A stretch of 29,078 nucleotides of DNA from an uncultured Eggerthellaceae bacterium (GCA_910588435.1 CAJUPL010000012.1:17822-46899), one strand, 5' to 3'. Counted from the first letter of the stretch, positions 1-7,251 are shown. The notes: generated by a model not told the origin, from the letters alone. Program-made: numbers and translations.

Positions 1-192
1 TGGGCGCTTCCATTGGAGACGAAGCACCCCCCTACGTGTGGGCGCTTCCATTGGAGACGAAGCACCCCCCTACGTGTGGGCGCTTCCATTGGAAGCGCAG
101 TTGCACGCCAGTGCAACGTAACGCAGGCGATAGCCTGCGAACACCCGGATGTCAGCATCAGGTCAGGCAACCTAGCCTGGCGCAGACCACCT
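1..192 (+). repeat. F1 hairpin repeat, half copy with 38-bp tandem duplication
   Basis: A 38-bp unit is repeated twice (1-38, 39-76) and a third start runs into a standard F1 arm. The F1 arm from 77 has a stem with an ATT loop (GCTTCC ATT GGAAGC), then GTTGCAC GCCA GTGCAAC, the linker GTAAC, GCAGGC GATA GCCTGC, and the conserved tail ACACCCGG. It ends in a CAGGC...GCCTG hairpin and CGCAGACCACC. The two tandem units carry a mixed stem: left arm GCTTCC, right arm GGAGAC, followed by GAAGC. The block ends about 85 bp before the galE start codon. The left edge is cut by the window. Confidence 0.85.
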
Positions 193-243
193 ATCAGGAC
201 GCATCAGGCTACAACCCTCTACACCCCACACCCCGCGGATACC

Positions 244-249
244 TATAAT
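244..249 (+). promoter_or_regulatory. Possible galE -10 box
   Basis: TATAAT lies 28 bp upstream of the galE ATG. I see no good -35 hexamer 15-19 bp before it, so this is a weak promoter call. Confidence 0.35.
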
Positions 250-276
250 GTCCTCAACCATACGGAAAGGACGCAC

Positions 277-1446
277 ATGACCGCGACGACCACCGCGAAC
301 ACCCACGCGAAGACCCTTGCGAAATCCCCGGCAGATACCACCATCCTGGTGACGGGAGGCGCAGGCTTCATCGGCAGCCACACGGTGGTGGAGCTCCTGA
401 ACGCCGGCTACAACGTGGTGGTGCTGGACGACCTCAGCAACTCCAGCGAGGAATCCCTCACCCGCGTTCGCCAGATCTGCAACCTGCCCGGCCTCGGCAC
501 GCCCGAGGGTGACCGCCTCCAGTTCGTCCGCGGCTCCATCCTCGACCGCGCCATCCTGGAGGACACGTTCGCGGGCCATGACATCGACGGCATCATCCAC
601 TTCGCGGGCTTCAAAGCGGTGGGCGAAAGCGTGGAGAAGCCGCTGGAATACTACTGGAACAACATCGGCGGCACGCTGGTGCTGGCGGACGTGGCGCGGC
701 AGCACGGCTGCAAGAACATCGTGTTCTCGTCCAGCGCCACGGTCTACGGCGATCCGGACGCTGTCCCCATAACGGAACAGGCAGCCAAGCACGAGGCCAC
801 CAACCCGTACGGCCAGACGAAGAGCATGCTGGAGCGCATCCTGTCTGACCTGTACGTGGGTGACCCGGAGTGGAACGTGGTGCTGCTGCGGTACTTCAAC
901 CCCATCGGCGCGCACGAAAGCGGGCTGATCGGCGAGGACCCGCGCGGCATTCCCAACAACCTGGTGCCGTACGTGGCGAAGGTGGCTGTGGGCAAGCTGC
1001 CCGAGGTGGGCGTCTTCGGGGACGACTACCCCACGCCGGACGGCACGGGCGTGCGCGACTACATCCACGTGGTGGACCTGGCGCGCGGCCACGTGGCGGC
1101 GCTGGACTGGATGGCCGGGCGCACCGGCACGGGCCAGGCCACGGATCCGTATTCCATCCCCGGACCGGAGGGGCCGAATGGCGAACGCCACGGCGTGGGC
1201 GTCTTCAATCTGGGCACGGGCACGGGCTCAAGCGTGCTTGATGTGATCCACGCTTTCGAACGCGCCTGCGGGAAGGATATCCCTTATGCTGTGAAGCCTC
1301 GGCGAGCTGGGGACATTGCTGAGAACTATGCATCTTGCGAAAAAGCCGCACAAGAGCTTGGCTGGGTTGCACAGTATGACCTTGACCGGATGTGCCAAGA
1401 CTCCTGGCGCTGGCAGAGTCACAACCCAGACGGGTATTCCAATTGA
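277..1446 (+). CDS. galE: UDP-glucose 4-epimerase GalE
   Basis: This enzyme interconverts UDP-glucose and UDP-galactose with bound NAD, supplying sugars for the Leloir pathway and surface polysaccharides. The 389-residue protein has the Rossmann motif TGGAGFIG (glycines 27, 30, 33), an SSSATVYG segment with the catalytic Ser at about 153, and the Tyr178-x3-Lys182 pair in NPYGQTK. It belongs to the short-chain dehydrogenase family. The frame is open from position 13, but the ATG at 277 is chosen because GGAAAGGA lies just upstream and the family N-terminus fits; the earlier frame runs through repeat DNA. About 20 extra residues precede the Rossmann fold. The TGA stop is the first three bases of a hairpin repeat (F3). 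No sugar operon partner is adjacent. Confidence 0.95.
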   Translation: MTATTTANTHAKTLAKSPADTTILVTGGAGFIGSHTVVELLNAGYNVVVLDDLSNSSEESLTRVRQICNLPGLGTPEGDRLQFVRGSILDRAILEDTFAGHDIDGIIHFAGFKAVGESVEKPLEYYWNNIGGTLVLADVARQHGCKNIVFSSSATVYGDPDAVPITEQAAKHEATNPYGQTKSMLERILSDLYVGDPEWNVVLLRYFNPIGAHESGLIGEDPRGIPNNLVPYVAKVAVGKLPEVGVFGDDYPTPDGTGVRDYIHVVDLARGHVAALDWMAGRTGTGQATDPYSIPGPEGPNGERHGVGVFNLGTGTGSSVLDVIHAFERACGKDIPYAVKPRRAGDIAENYASCEKAAQELGWVAQYDLDRMCQDSWRWQSHNPDGYSN

Positions 1447-1569
1447 CGCTGCGAAGCCACGGATGAACCTCATCTTGCCGCTCCAAGCGCTTCTTCTTCG
1501 TTGGGCGAAGCCAACTCAGGCGCGCTTTCACGGCAATCTGAGGCACCCCGTGGCTTCTCGCTTTCTTTT
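1444..1569 (+). repeat. F3 large hairpin repeat at galE stop
   Basis: The repeat begins with the galE stop codon TGA. Its outer stem is GCGAAGCCACGG (1451-1462) with CCGTGGCTTCTCGC (1548-1561). The inner stems are CCTCA with TGAGG and TTGCCG with CGGCAA (1475-1480 and 1531-1536). The apex has a further pairing around TTCG and CGAAG. A near-identical copy starts at the pilT stop (28805). It may end transcription or protect the mRNA 3' end, but I see no U-tract directly after it. Confidence 0.85.
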
Positions 1570-1649
1570 GTGCGCACGAATCTCTTCTGATTCCTATTGC
1601 TACTTGGCCTAACCTGTTGCACCCTCTCTGCTTATGCCCCAATCCGGTG

Positions 1650-1753
1650 TCGCGGGCACACTGTGCCCGCTCCTTTTATAACGGCCTTTAACATCCCGCA
1701 TTCGCTTTCACGCTCATGCGGAATGTAGCGGCCTTGGTGGCCTACCGGCCACC
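1650..1753 (+). repeat. F2 triple-hairpin repeat, copy a
   Basis: Three hairpins follow each other. A is GCGGGCACA-C-TGTGCCCGC (1652-1670). B runs from ACGGCCTTTAACAT to ATGTAGCGGCCTT and has an inner CCGCAT/ATGCGG stem (1681-1735). C is GGTGGCC TACC GGCCACC (1736-1753). Seven copies occur in the window. The B arms are conserved, while A and C change sequence but keep pairing. Confidence 0.85.
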
Positions 1754-1795
1754 TATCAACCTGCATCCCTTGCATCCTTGCTGCCCCGAAATTGT

Positions 1796-1880
1796 TGCAC
1801 AGGCAAAGAACATGCCTGTGCACTTTTACTACGGCCTTTAACATAGCTGCTCATTCCATTCGCATCCATGTAGCGGCCTT
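1796..1880 (+). repeat. F2 repeat, copy b (A and B hairpins)
   Basis: Hairpin A is TGCACAGGCA with TGCCTGTGCA (1796-1805, 1813-1822). Hairpin B has the usual ACGGCCTTTAACAT and ATGTAGCGGCCTT arms, with a different interior. Hairpin C is missing. The same A stem is found in the opposite orientation at 17366-17392. Confidence 0.8.
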
Positions 1881-1890
1881 GAAAGATTCC

Positions 1891-2070
1891 TGTGGGCGGC
1901 TGCACCCTCCTGCGGTAGGCGCTTGCATTGCAGCCGCAGTTGCCCCCCTTAATAGTGGGCGTCTCCATTGGAGACGCAGCATTGCGATGAGCAATGCGTA
2001 ACGCAGGCGATAGCCTGCGAACACCCGGATGCCAGCATGAGCTCAGGCAACCTGGCCTGGCGCAGACCAA
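1891..2070 (+). repeat. F1 hairpin repeat, half copy
   Basis: The first hairpin is degenerate or mixed: GGGCGGCTGC is followed by unrelated bases, then GCTTGC ATT GCAGCC with mismatched arms. After a C-tract come GTCTCC ATT GGAGAC, GCATTGC GATGA GCAATGC, GTAAC, GCAGGC GATA GCCTGC and ACACCCGG. It ends at a CAGGC...GCCTGG hairpin and CGCAGACCA. It lies upstream of mihF. Confidence 0.85.
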
Positions 2071-2100
2071 CAACAAGATCTCAGGATCAGAAAAGAGGAC

Positions 2101-2230
2101 GACGTTGCTGCAGGTGCTGGAGCCCGTGGAGAGGAGGAGGTAAGAGCACGTCCCCAGCTCACCCTGCAACGTCAGATTCGAATCACTTTCAAGGAAGCAT
2201 GTGTAAGAGGAGGTGGCTTCCTTTGAAAGT
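2101..2230 (+). other. Twin hairpins with purine-rich (SD-like) loops, possible structured RNA
   Basis: Hairpin 1 (2101-2173) pairs GACGTTG with CAACGTC, then CAG-GTG with CAC-CTG, CTGG with CCAG and CGTG with CACG, leaving a loop that holds GGAGGAGGTAAGAG. Hairpin 2 pairs 2185-2198 with 2216-2230 (14 bp with one bulge) around a loop that holds GTAAGAGGAGGTG. Both loops show the same unpaired GAGGAGGT and GTAAGAG words in different order. There is no plausible reading frame and no clear promoter or U-tract. The region 2231-2390 is AT-richer and holds nothing else I can name. Confidence 0.55.
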
Positions 2231-2397
2231 AACCCTAGGTTAACACATAATGCGAACAATGCAAGTCATCTTTTGAAGAAATTGCAGATTTTCTGATGAC
2301 GCGCACAAGCTGGACGCCATTCGCCACGCTCTAAGCCTTGTTCCAGCAGGAAATTGACGCGATGTCAGGGAAACAAATGCAGCTTTTTGCCCGATTT

Positions 2398-2428
2398 TTG
2401 ACTCAAGCTCGTCTCAATTCGCTACAAT
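2398..2428 (+). promoter_or_regulatory. Probable mihF promoter
   Basis: TTGACT (2398-2403) and TACAAT (2423-2428) are separated by 19 bp. The mihF start codon lies 29 bp after the -10 box, with GAAAGGA (2444-2450) as ribosome binding site. The spacer is slightly long. Confidence 0.5.
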
Positions 2429-2457
2429 CTTTGCACTCCGAACGAAAGGACGAATAA

Positions 2458-2775
2458 ATGGCACTACCCCAGATGACACCAGAGCAGCGCGCTGCAGCGC
2501 TGGAGAAGGCCCGCATCGTGCGCGAAAAGCGCTCCGAGGCAATGAAGAAGCTTGCTGACGGCAAGATGAAGCCGAAGGCCTTCATGGAGAACTCTGATCC
2601 GGTTTACGCGAAGGTCAAGGTCTCCGCTTTCCTCAAGAAGCTCCCCGGCGTTGGCGCGGCAAAGGCCGCAAAGGCGCTTGAGATCTGCAAGATCCCTGAG
2701 AACCGCAGGCTCGGCGGCCTGGGCGCCAACCAGAAGGCAGCGCTCCTCCAGTGGATCGACGAGAACGTCAAATAG
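2458..2775 (+). CDS. mihF: Actinobacterial integration host factor (mIHF)
   Basis: This is a nucleoid-associated protein of 105 residues that binds and bends DNA. The actinobacterial family is unrelated to proteobacterial IHF and has an N-terminal helix followed by a helix-two-turn-helix DNA-binding domain. Here the N-terminal, Arg/Lys-rich helix is at about residues 7-35, and the segment FLKKLPGVGAAKAAKALE near residue 60 is the typical LPGVG signature. The C-terminal part NRRLGGLGANQKAALL is also typical. The length equals that of close relatives. The gene stands alone with its own promoter and terminator, as expected for a strongly expressed chromatin protein. It may matter here because the flanking DNA is rich in hairpin repeats, but that link is only a thought. 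Confidence 0.93.
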   Translation: MALPQMTPEQRAAALEKARIVREKRSEAMKKLADGKMKPKAFMENSDPVYAKVKVSAFLKKLPGVGAAKAAKALEICKIPENRRLGGLGANQKAALLQWIDENVK

Positions 2776-2800
2776 CTTCTCGTTCATATGATCGTTTCGA

Positions 2801-2828
2801 AGGGCCCTCGCACGAGGGCCCTTTTTTA
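2801..2828 (+). terminator. Rho-independent terminator of mihF
   Basis: AGGGCCCTC (2801-2809) pairs with GAGGGCCCT (2814-2822) around a short loop and is followed by a run of T (2822-2827). It lies 25 bp after the mihF stop. Confidence 0.92.
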
Positions 2829-2829
2829 T

Positions 2830-2860
2830 TGACGCTGCTTCTCGCTTTCTTTGCTTGACC
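2830..2860 (+). repeat. F3 repeat with the hairpin deleted
   Basis: TGACGCTGC is joined directly to TTCTCGCTTTCTTTG. These are the two outer ends of the F3 repeat seen at 1444 and 28805; the whole hairpin between them is missing. Here the leading TGA is not a stop codon, because the copy sits after the mihF terminator. Confidence 0.7.
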
Positions 2861-2881
2861 TGCTTGCCCCAAAAATGCTTA

Positions 2882-3013
2882 CAGGGTAGGTGCACATAGT
2901 GCACCTACCCTGCTTCATTCATTACGGCCTTTAACATCCCGCATTCGCTTTCACGCTCATGCGAAATGTAGCGGCCTTTAGAGCGTGACATTAGAACACA
3001 TCTAATGTCACGC
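2882..3013 (+). repeat. F2 triple-hairpin repeat, copy c
   Basis: Hairpin A has a perfect 14-bp stem, CAGGGTAGGTGCAC with its complement (2882-2912), around an ATA loop. Hairpin B has the standard arms. Hairpin C is replaced by an unrelated 13-bp perfect stem, GCGTGACATTAGA with TCTAATGTCACGC (2983-3013), around ACACA. Confidence 0.85.
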
Positions 3014-3033
3014 TCATCCTGCGGTCTCCCCCT

Positions 3034-3188
3034 TGTGGGCGGCTGCATTGCAGCCGCAGTTGCCCCCCAATTGTGGGCGCTTCCATTGGAAGCGCAGCAT
3101 TGCGACAGCAATGCGTAACGCGGACGCCAGTCCGCGAACACCCGGCCCCCACCATCATCCCAGGCCACCTAGCCTGACGCAGACCACC
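3034..3188 (+). repeat. F1 hairpin repeat, half copy
   Basis: The hairpins in order are GGCTGC ATT GCAGCC, a C-tract, GCTTCC ATT GGAAGC, GCATTGC GACA GCAATGC, GTAAC, GCGGAC GCCA GTCCGC and ACACCCGG, then CAGGC...GCCTG and CGCAGACCACC. The rest up to 3527 has no repeat; from about 3470 it is low-complexity (AGCAAGC-like). Confidence 0.85.
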
Positions 3189-3527
3189 TGTCCGGGCATT
3201 TCGAGCATCCACCCTCTTCCGCGATCGCTCCGCCTCCTTGACGAGCAGGCGCCGTTCGCAGAATCCTGACGCCCGGAATCAGCCTCGCGCAAGGTATCAT
3301 TCAAGCTCGCAAAATCGAATAAGCACTGCAAACGACACATGTGGCGCCCCGGGCGCGTAAATCTGATCACGGTACAGGAAGGTCCTCAGCCTGGTCAGAC
3401 GCGCATCCAAGCATCTAGCACCAAGGCACCTCCTTGTGTCCCGCACGGTCAGCCGCGCTCCCGCAAGCCCGGCAAGCTCGCAAGCAAGCCAGCAAGCAAG
3501 CGCCGCAGGTCAAAGGAAAGGAAGACC

Positions 3528-5492
3528 GTGCAAGAGGCATCAACCAACGCATCAACCCAGGCGACCCACGTCACCACCACACCCCAACAACCAACCAAGC
3601 AACGCAAGCCCGCCACCATTCTGGCGGTAGCCGCGTTCGCCGCATTCCTGGCCACCTTCAACGAGACGTTCCTGAACGTCGGCTTCGCGCCCATCATGGC
3701 AAGCCTGGACGTGGACGTCAGCACGGTGCAATGGCTGGCCACCGCCTACATGCTGGGCGCGGCCGTCATGGTGCCGGTCTCCGCGTTCGCATACCGCAGC
3801 TTCCCCACGCGCCAGCTCTTCTGCGCCACCACGGCGCTCCTGGTGATCGGCTCGGTCATCGGCGGCCTGGCGCAAACGTTCGCCGTGCTGCTGATCGGCC
3901 GCATCGTGCAAGCGCTGGGCACGGGCATGCTGATCCCAATCGGCATGAACATCACGCTTGAGATCGCCCCGCGCGAGAAGCTTGGCACATACATGGGCAT
4001 CATGGGGGCCATGACCACGCTCGGGCCATCGTCGTCTGTGATCCTTGCGGGCCTGATCTTGGCCGTTGCGAACTGGAGCGCCCTGCTCTGGGTCTTCGCC
4101 GCGCTGTCCGCGCTCTGCTTCCTGGCCGGCGCCATCGTCCTGCGCGACATCGCGCACCTCACGCACCCGCGCCTTGACGCCGCGTCCGTAGCGCTCATCG
4201 CCATCGCGCTCATCGGCATCCTCTACGGCATCTCCACCATCTTCAGCGGCAGCATCCCGCTGGCAGTGGGCGCCATCATCGTGGGCGCCATCGCGCTCAT
4301 CATATTCGTCCGCCGTCAAGGCAAGCTGGAAGAGCCGCTGATCGACCTGCGCCCGCTCAAGATCGCCCCGTTCACGGTAGGCGTGATCGCGAACATGCTC
4401 TCGCTCATCGCCATCTTCGCGATGAACATCATCATCCCCACCTACATGCAGTCCATCCTGGGAACGCCCCCGCTGATCGCGTCGCTGATCCTGTTCCCGG
4501 CCATCCTCTGCTCCTGCGTTGCATCGCCCATCGCCGGCCGCATCTTCGACAAATCCGGCCCCGGCGTCCTCCTGCCGGTGGGCTTCGCCTGCATTGCCGT
4601 GTTCTCCGTGCTCACGGCCGCGTTCATCTCCACCGCGAACGCCATCCTGCTCGCCGTGATCTACATCCCGGTAATCTGCGGCTCCGCGCTGATCATCGGT
4701 CCCGTGCAGAGCTTCGCGCTCTCCAAGCTGTCCTATGAGCTCAATCCGCACGGCGTCACCGTCATGTCCACCGGCTTCCAGATCGCAGGATGCATCGGCT
4801 CGTCGCTCTTCACCGGCGTCTACTCGTTCGTGGGTGCAAGCCAGATGGCCAGCGGGATGCCCGAGGCCGCGGCGTTCACCAGCGGCATGCTGATCGCTGG
4901 CATCCTAGTGGGCGTGTTCGGCGTTGTTGGCTTCGGCTGCGCGCTCTGGATCCGCAGCAACGCGAAGAAGGCCTCCATCAAGGCAGACATCCAGGTGGCG
5001 GACGGCACCGAGGTTGCCGTGGCCCCTGCAGAGGGCGTGCTTGCAACCATCATGAAGCAGGACGTGTTCACGCTGCCCGCGAACGCAACCGTGCTGGATG
5101 CCATGCAGCTGTTCGCATCTCACGGCATCTCCGGCGTTCCCGTTGTTGGCGAGGACTCCCGCGTTGTGGGCTTCATCTCCGACGGTGACGTCATGCGCTG
5201 CCTGGCGGACCAGGTGCCCGCGTTCAAGAGCGCGTGGTCGTTCATCGTGGAGCAGGGCAACGAGGACTTCGACGCAACCCTGCAAGAGACGATGAACATG
5301 AGCATATCTGACCTAGCGCGCAAGAGCGTGATCTCAGTGGACGTGAACGATGACCTGGGTGAGGTCACTCGCGTGCTTGCCGAGAACCACCTCAAGAAGG
5401 CCCCGGTGCTCGACGGCGGCAAGATGGTCGGCATCATCAACCGCTCCAACATCACCCGCTACGCCATAGACCACTACCTCACCGCCAATTAA
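3528..5492 (+). CDS. MFS exporter (DHA2/EmrB-like) with C-terminal CBS pair
   Basis: The N-terminal part (about residues 25-490) is a 14-helix major facilitator of the drug:H+ antiporter DHA2 type. It starts with a NETFLNVGFAPIMASL helix, followed by QWLATAYML and a GRIVQALGTGMLIPI segment typical of EmrB/QacA relatives. Residues about 510-654 form two CBS motifs (VLDAMQLFASHGISGVPVV and the second ending in KKAPVLDGGKMVGIINRS). CBS pairs bind adenine nucleotides or other small ligands and often gate transporters; fusion to a DHA2 transporter is uncommon. The GTG at 3528 is chosen because AAGGAAAGGAAG precedes it; the frame is open from 3339, but that stretch is low complexity. The substrate is unknown. 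It is followed at once by an F4 palindrome. The Mo locus starts next, but no link is shown. Confidence 0.85.
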   Translation: MQEASTNASTQATHVTTTPQQPTKQRKPATILAVAAFAAFLATFNETFLNVGFAPIMASLDVDVSTVQWLATAYMLGAAVMVPVSAFAYRSFPTRQLFCATTALLVIGSVIGGLAQTFAVLLIGRIVQALGTGMLIPIGMNITLEIAPREKLGTYMGIMGAMTTLGPSSSVILAGLILAVANWSALLWVFAALSALCFLAGAIVLRDIAHLTHPRLDAASVALIAIALIGILYGISTIFSGSIPLAVGAIIVGAIALIIFVRRQGKLEEPLIDLRPLKIAPFTVGVIANMLSLIAIFAMNIIIPTYMQSILGTPPLIASLILFPAILCSCVASPIAGRIFDKSGPGVLLPVGFACIAVFSVLTAAFISTANAILLAVIYIPVICGSALIIGPVQSFALSKLSYELNPHGVTVMSTGFQIAGCIGSSLFTGVYSFVGASQMASGMPEAAAFTSGMLIAGILVGVFGVVGFGCALWIRSNAKKASIKADIQVADGTEVAVAPAEGVLATIMKQDVFTLPANATVLDAMQLFASHGISGVPVVGEDSRVVGFISDGDVMRCLADQVPAFKSAWSFIVEQGNEDFDATLQETMNMSISDLARKSVISVDVNDDLGEVTRVLAENHLKKAPVLDGGKMVGIINRSNITRYAIDHYLTAN

Positions 5493-5495
5493 TTA

Positions 5496-5622
5496 TGACC
5501 TGCCAGGTCAATGACAAATCCCCGTGCTTAATGTCATTGACCTGTGCACTTATATATGACCTAGGAAGTCAATGACATTAAGCACGGGGATTTGTCATTG
5601 ACCATTTCGGTCATATATAGGT
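5496..5622. repeat. F4 palindromic element, full copy
   Basis: Two 35-bp arms (5507-5541 and 5568-5602) are perfect inverted repeats around a 26-bp loop containing TTATATATGACC. Each arm itself begins with GTCAATGACA and ends with TGTCATTGAC, so it can fold alone. ATGACC at the left and GGTCATATATAGG at the right flank it. It starts just after the stop codon of the MFS-CBS gene, looks MITE-like, and has no open reading frame. Confidence 0.9.
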
Positions 5623-5647
5623 TTCCAGAGCAAAAGATTATTCTTGC

Positions 5648-5675
5648 TTGCATATTATTCTGTAATGAGTATAAT
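5648..5675 (+). promoter_or_regulatory. Promoter of the moeA-like gene
   Basis: TTGCAT (5648-5653) and TATAAT (5670-5675) are 16 bp apart. Transcription would begin near 5682, exactly at the first stem of the leader. The word AATGAGTATAAT recurs at 5820, next to the gene, without a -35 box. Confidence 0.7.
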
Positions 5676-5682
5676 AAGCGCT

Positions 5683-5864
5683 AGCAACCGGGGTATTGCA
5701 AGCTGATTCCTCCAAGTCTCGGTTGCTGTGGGTGTAAGTTGTCGAAAGACATCCCTCCCTCTTTCTCCTCCCTTATGTGGCCAGTCGACCCTCCGACTGG
5801 CCACAACTATCTATCCACAAATGAGTATAATCACACCAAAGGATAACCAAACGAAAGGCAACTC
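5683..5864 (+). ncRNA. Structured 5' leader, riboswitch candidate
   Basis: The leader is about 180 nt. The first stem is AGCAACCG (5683-5690) with CGGTTGCT (5720-5727). A second hairpin has the GNRA tetraloop GAAA in TGTC GAAA GACA (5740-5751), with GGG and CCC outside it. A third, very stable 11-bp hairpin pairs 5777-5787 with 5794-5804 (GTGGCCAGTCG and its complement). No U-tract follows, so it is not a simple terminator. The position before a molybdopterin gene suggests a molybdenum or tungsten cofactor sensor, but I could not match it to a known consensus by eye. Confidence 0.5.
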
Positions 5865-7217
5865 ATGAGGGACCACTCGCACCACATCGAACTCTCCCGC
5901 CCAGACGCCGTAACCCAGATGCTCAGCGCTCTGGAGGAAGCCAGCCTGCCGGAGCAGTTCGCAAGCCGCGCAGAGCGCATCGCGCTTTCAGACGCCTACG
6001 GCCGCACCCTGGCAGAAGACGTGCGCGCCAAGGTTGACATCCCAAGCGCCCTCACCTGCTGCCTTGACTCCGTGGCCGTCAAGTGGGACGCGTTCGCAAG
6101 CCTTGACCCGGGCCAGATCCCGGACACATCCACCTGGCAGCGCGGCCAAGACTGGCAGTTCGCGAACACCGGCGTGGCCATGCCAGAGGGCTTTGACACC
6201 GCCATCGTCATAGAGCACGTGATCGTCTCCCCGGACGAGCAATCCATCCAGATCACAGCTGCCCCGTCTAAGCGCTTCGCCGGTACGCGCCCCGCCGGGT
6301 CCACCATGCAAGCGGGGGACATGGCAGCAAGCAAGGGCACTCTGATCACGCCGGACGTTGCCGCGCGCATCGCAAGCGCCGGCCACTCCAGCATCCGCGT
6401 GCTGCCCCGCCCGCGCGTGGCCTTCATCCCTACGGGCGATGAGCTCATCCCCGCGAACTTGCCCTGCTCGCCCGCAGCTCCCGAGCGCTACGCCGGACGC
6501 GGCCGCGTCTTCGAGTCCAACAGCCTGGTGGTCCGCGGCAAGGTAGAGGCCTGGGGCGGCCAGCTGGTCCCGTTCGACATCATCCCGGACGACCGCGCCG
6601 CCATCCAGCAAACGCTCACAGACGCGCTTTCTGTGTCAGACCTGATCATCCTGAACGCCGGCTCCTCCAAAGGCTCGGACGATTGGTCCGTGGAGGTGCT
6701 TGAGGAGATGGGCCGCGTGATCTGCCACCAGACGAACCACGGCCCCGGCCACCACAGCTCCTACACCGTGCTCACCCACAGCGGCCGCGCCGTCCCCGTG
6801 ATCGGGATCTCCGGCCCCGCAGGCGGTGCGTCGTTCACGCTTGACTTCTACCTCCGCCCGCTGATGGCCGCCCTGCTCATGCAAGACCCGGAGCCCACGC
6901 GCATACCGTGCCGCCTTCGCGGGACGTTCGGTGAGAACAAGCACGCGAACGCCCCTCAGCCCGGAACCTTGTCAGGGGAGAGCCGCCCGCCTGAGGCCAC
7001 AGAGCCTGGCGCCAAGTTCTACTCTGTGCGCTTCATGGAGGCCAGCGTGGATGAGGCCGGTACGCTCTGGGCAACGCCCGTGCCCGGCAAGGCGGGCTCG
7101 GCTGCCACGCAGCATGCGAACGCGCTCTACATGCTGCCCGCCGGGCCTGATGATGCATTCCCTAAGGAAGGGGACGTCATCCAGGTTGAGCTCCGCTTCG
7201 GCTACAAGCTGCTCTGA
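5865..7217 (+). CDS. MoeA-like molybdopterin-binding protein
   Basis: MoeA proteins insert molybdate into adenylylated molybdopterin, the last common step of Mo cofactor synthesis. This 450-residue protein keeps the family layout: an N-terminal ALSDAYGRTLAEDVRA segment (about 40-56), then RPAGSTMQAGDMAASKGTLI, then PRPRVAFIPTGDELIP at the start of the MoCF-biosynthesis domain, and a C-terminal barrel-like domain. Two canonical motifs are altered. The SAMDGYA-type loop reads LDSVAVKW, and the GGVSVGDxD-type loop reads NAGSSKGSDDW. It may therefore be a paralogue with a changed ligand or a tungsten-type enzyme. GAAAGG lies seven bases before the ATG. The gene is preceded by a structured leader and followed by F1 repeats, then the NTPase gene. 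Confidence 0.8.
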   Translation: MRDHSHHIELSRPDAVTQMLSALEEASLPEQFASRAERIALSDAYGRTLAEDVRAKVDIPSALTCCLDSVAVKWDAFASLDPGQIPDTSTWQRGQDWQFANTGVAMPEGFDTAIVIEHVIVSPDEQSIQITAAPSKRFAGTRPAGSTMQAGDMAASKGTLITPDVAARIASAGHSSIRVLPRPRVAFIPTGDELIPANLPCSPAAPERYAGRGRVFESNSLVVRGKVEAWGGQLVPFDIIPDDRAAIQQTLTDALSVSDLIILNAGSSKGSDDWSVEVLEEMGRVICHQTNHGPGHHSSYTVLTHSGRAVPVIGISGPAGGASFTLDFYLRPLMAALLMQDPEPTRIPCRLRGTFGENKHANAPQPGTLSGESRPPEATEPGAKFYSVRFMEASVDEAGTLWATPVPGKAGSAATQHANALYMLPAGPDDAFPKEGDVIQVELRFGYKLL

Positions 7218-7251
7218 GAGGCAGCTGTTTGAAAGACCGAACCCCCTTTCC

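Noticed and set aside
1..200. Possible CRISPR array from the 38-bp tandem units
   Set aside because: The units are directly adjacent with no unique spacers, and no cas gene is present.
172..1191. 339-residue frame on the minus strand across galE
   Set aside because: It is opposite a clear GalE gene; Arg/Val/His-rich composition is typical of an antisense frame in high-GC DNA.
3552..4751. 399-residue minus-strand frame inside the MFS gene
   Set aside because: It is the antisense shadow of membrane-helix codons, very rich in Asp/Arg/His/Gly, with no family features.
5777..5804. Rho-independent terminator before the moeA-like gene
   Set aside because: The stem is strong, but the following bases AACTATC contain no T run; a leader structure is more likely.
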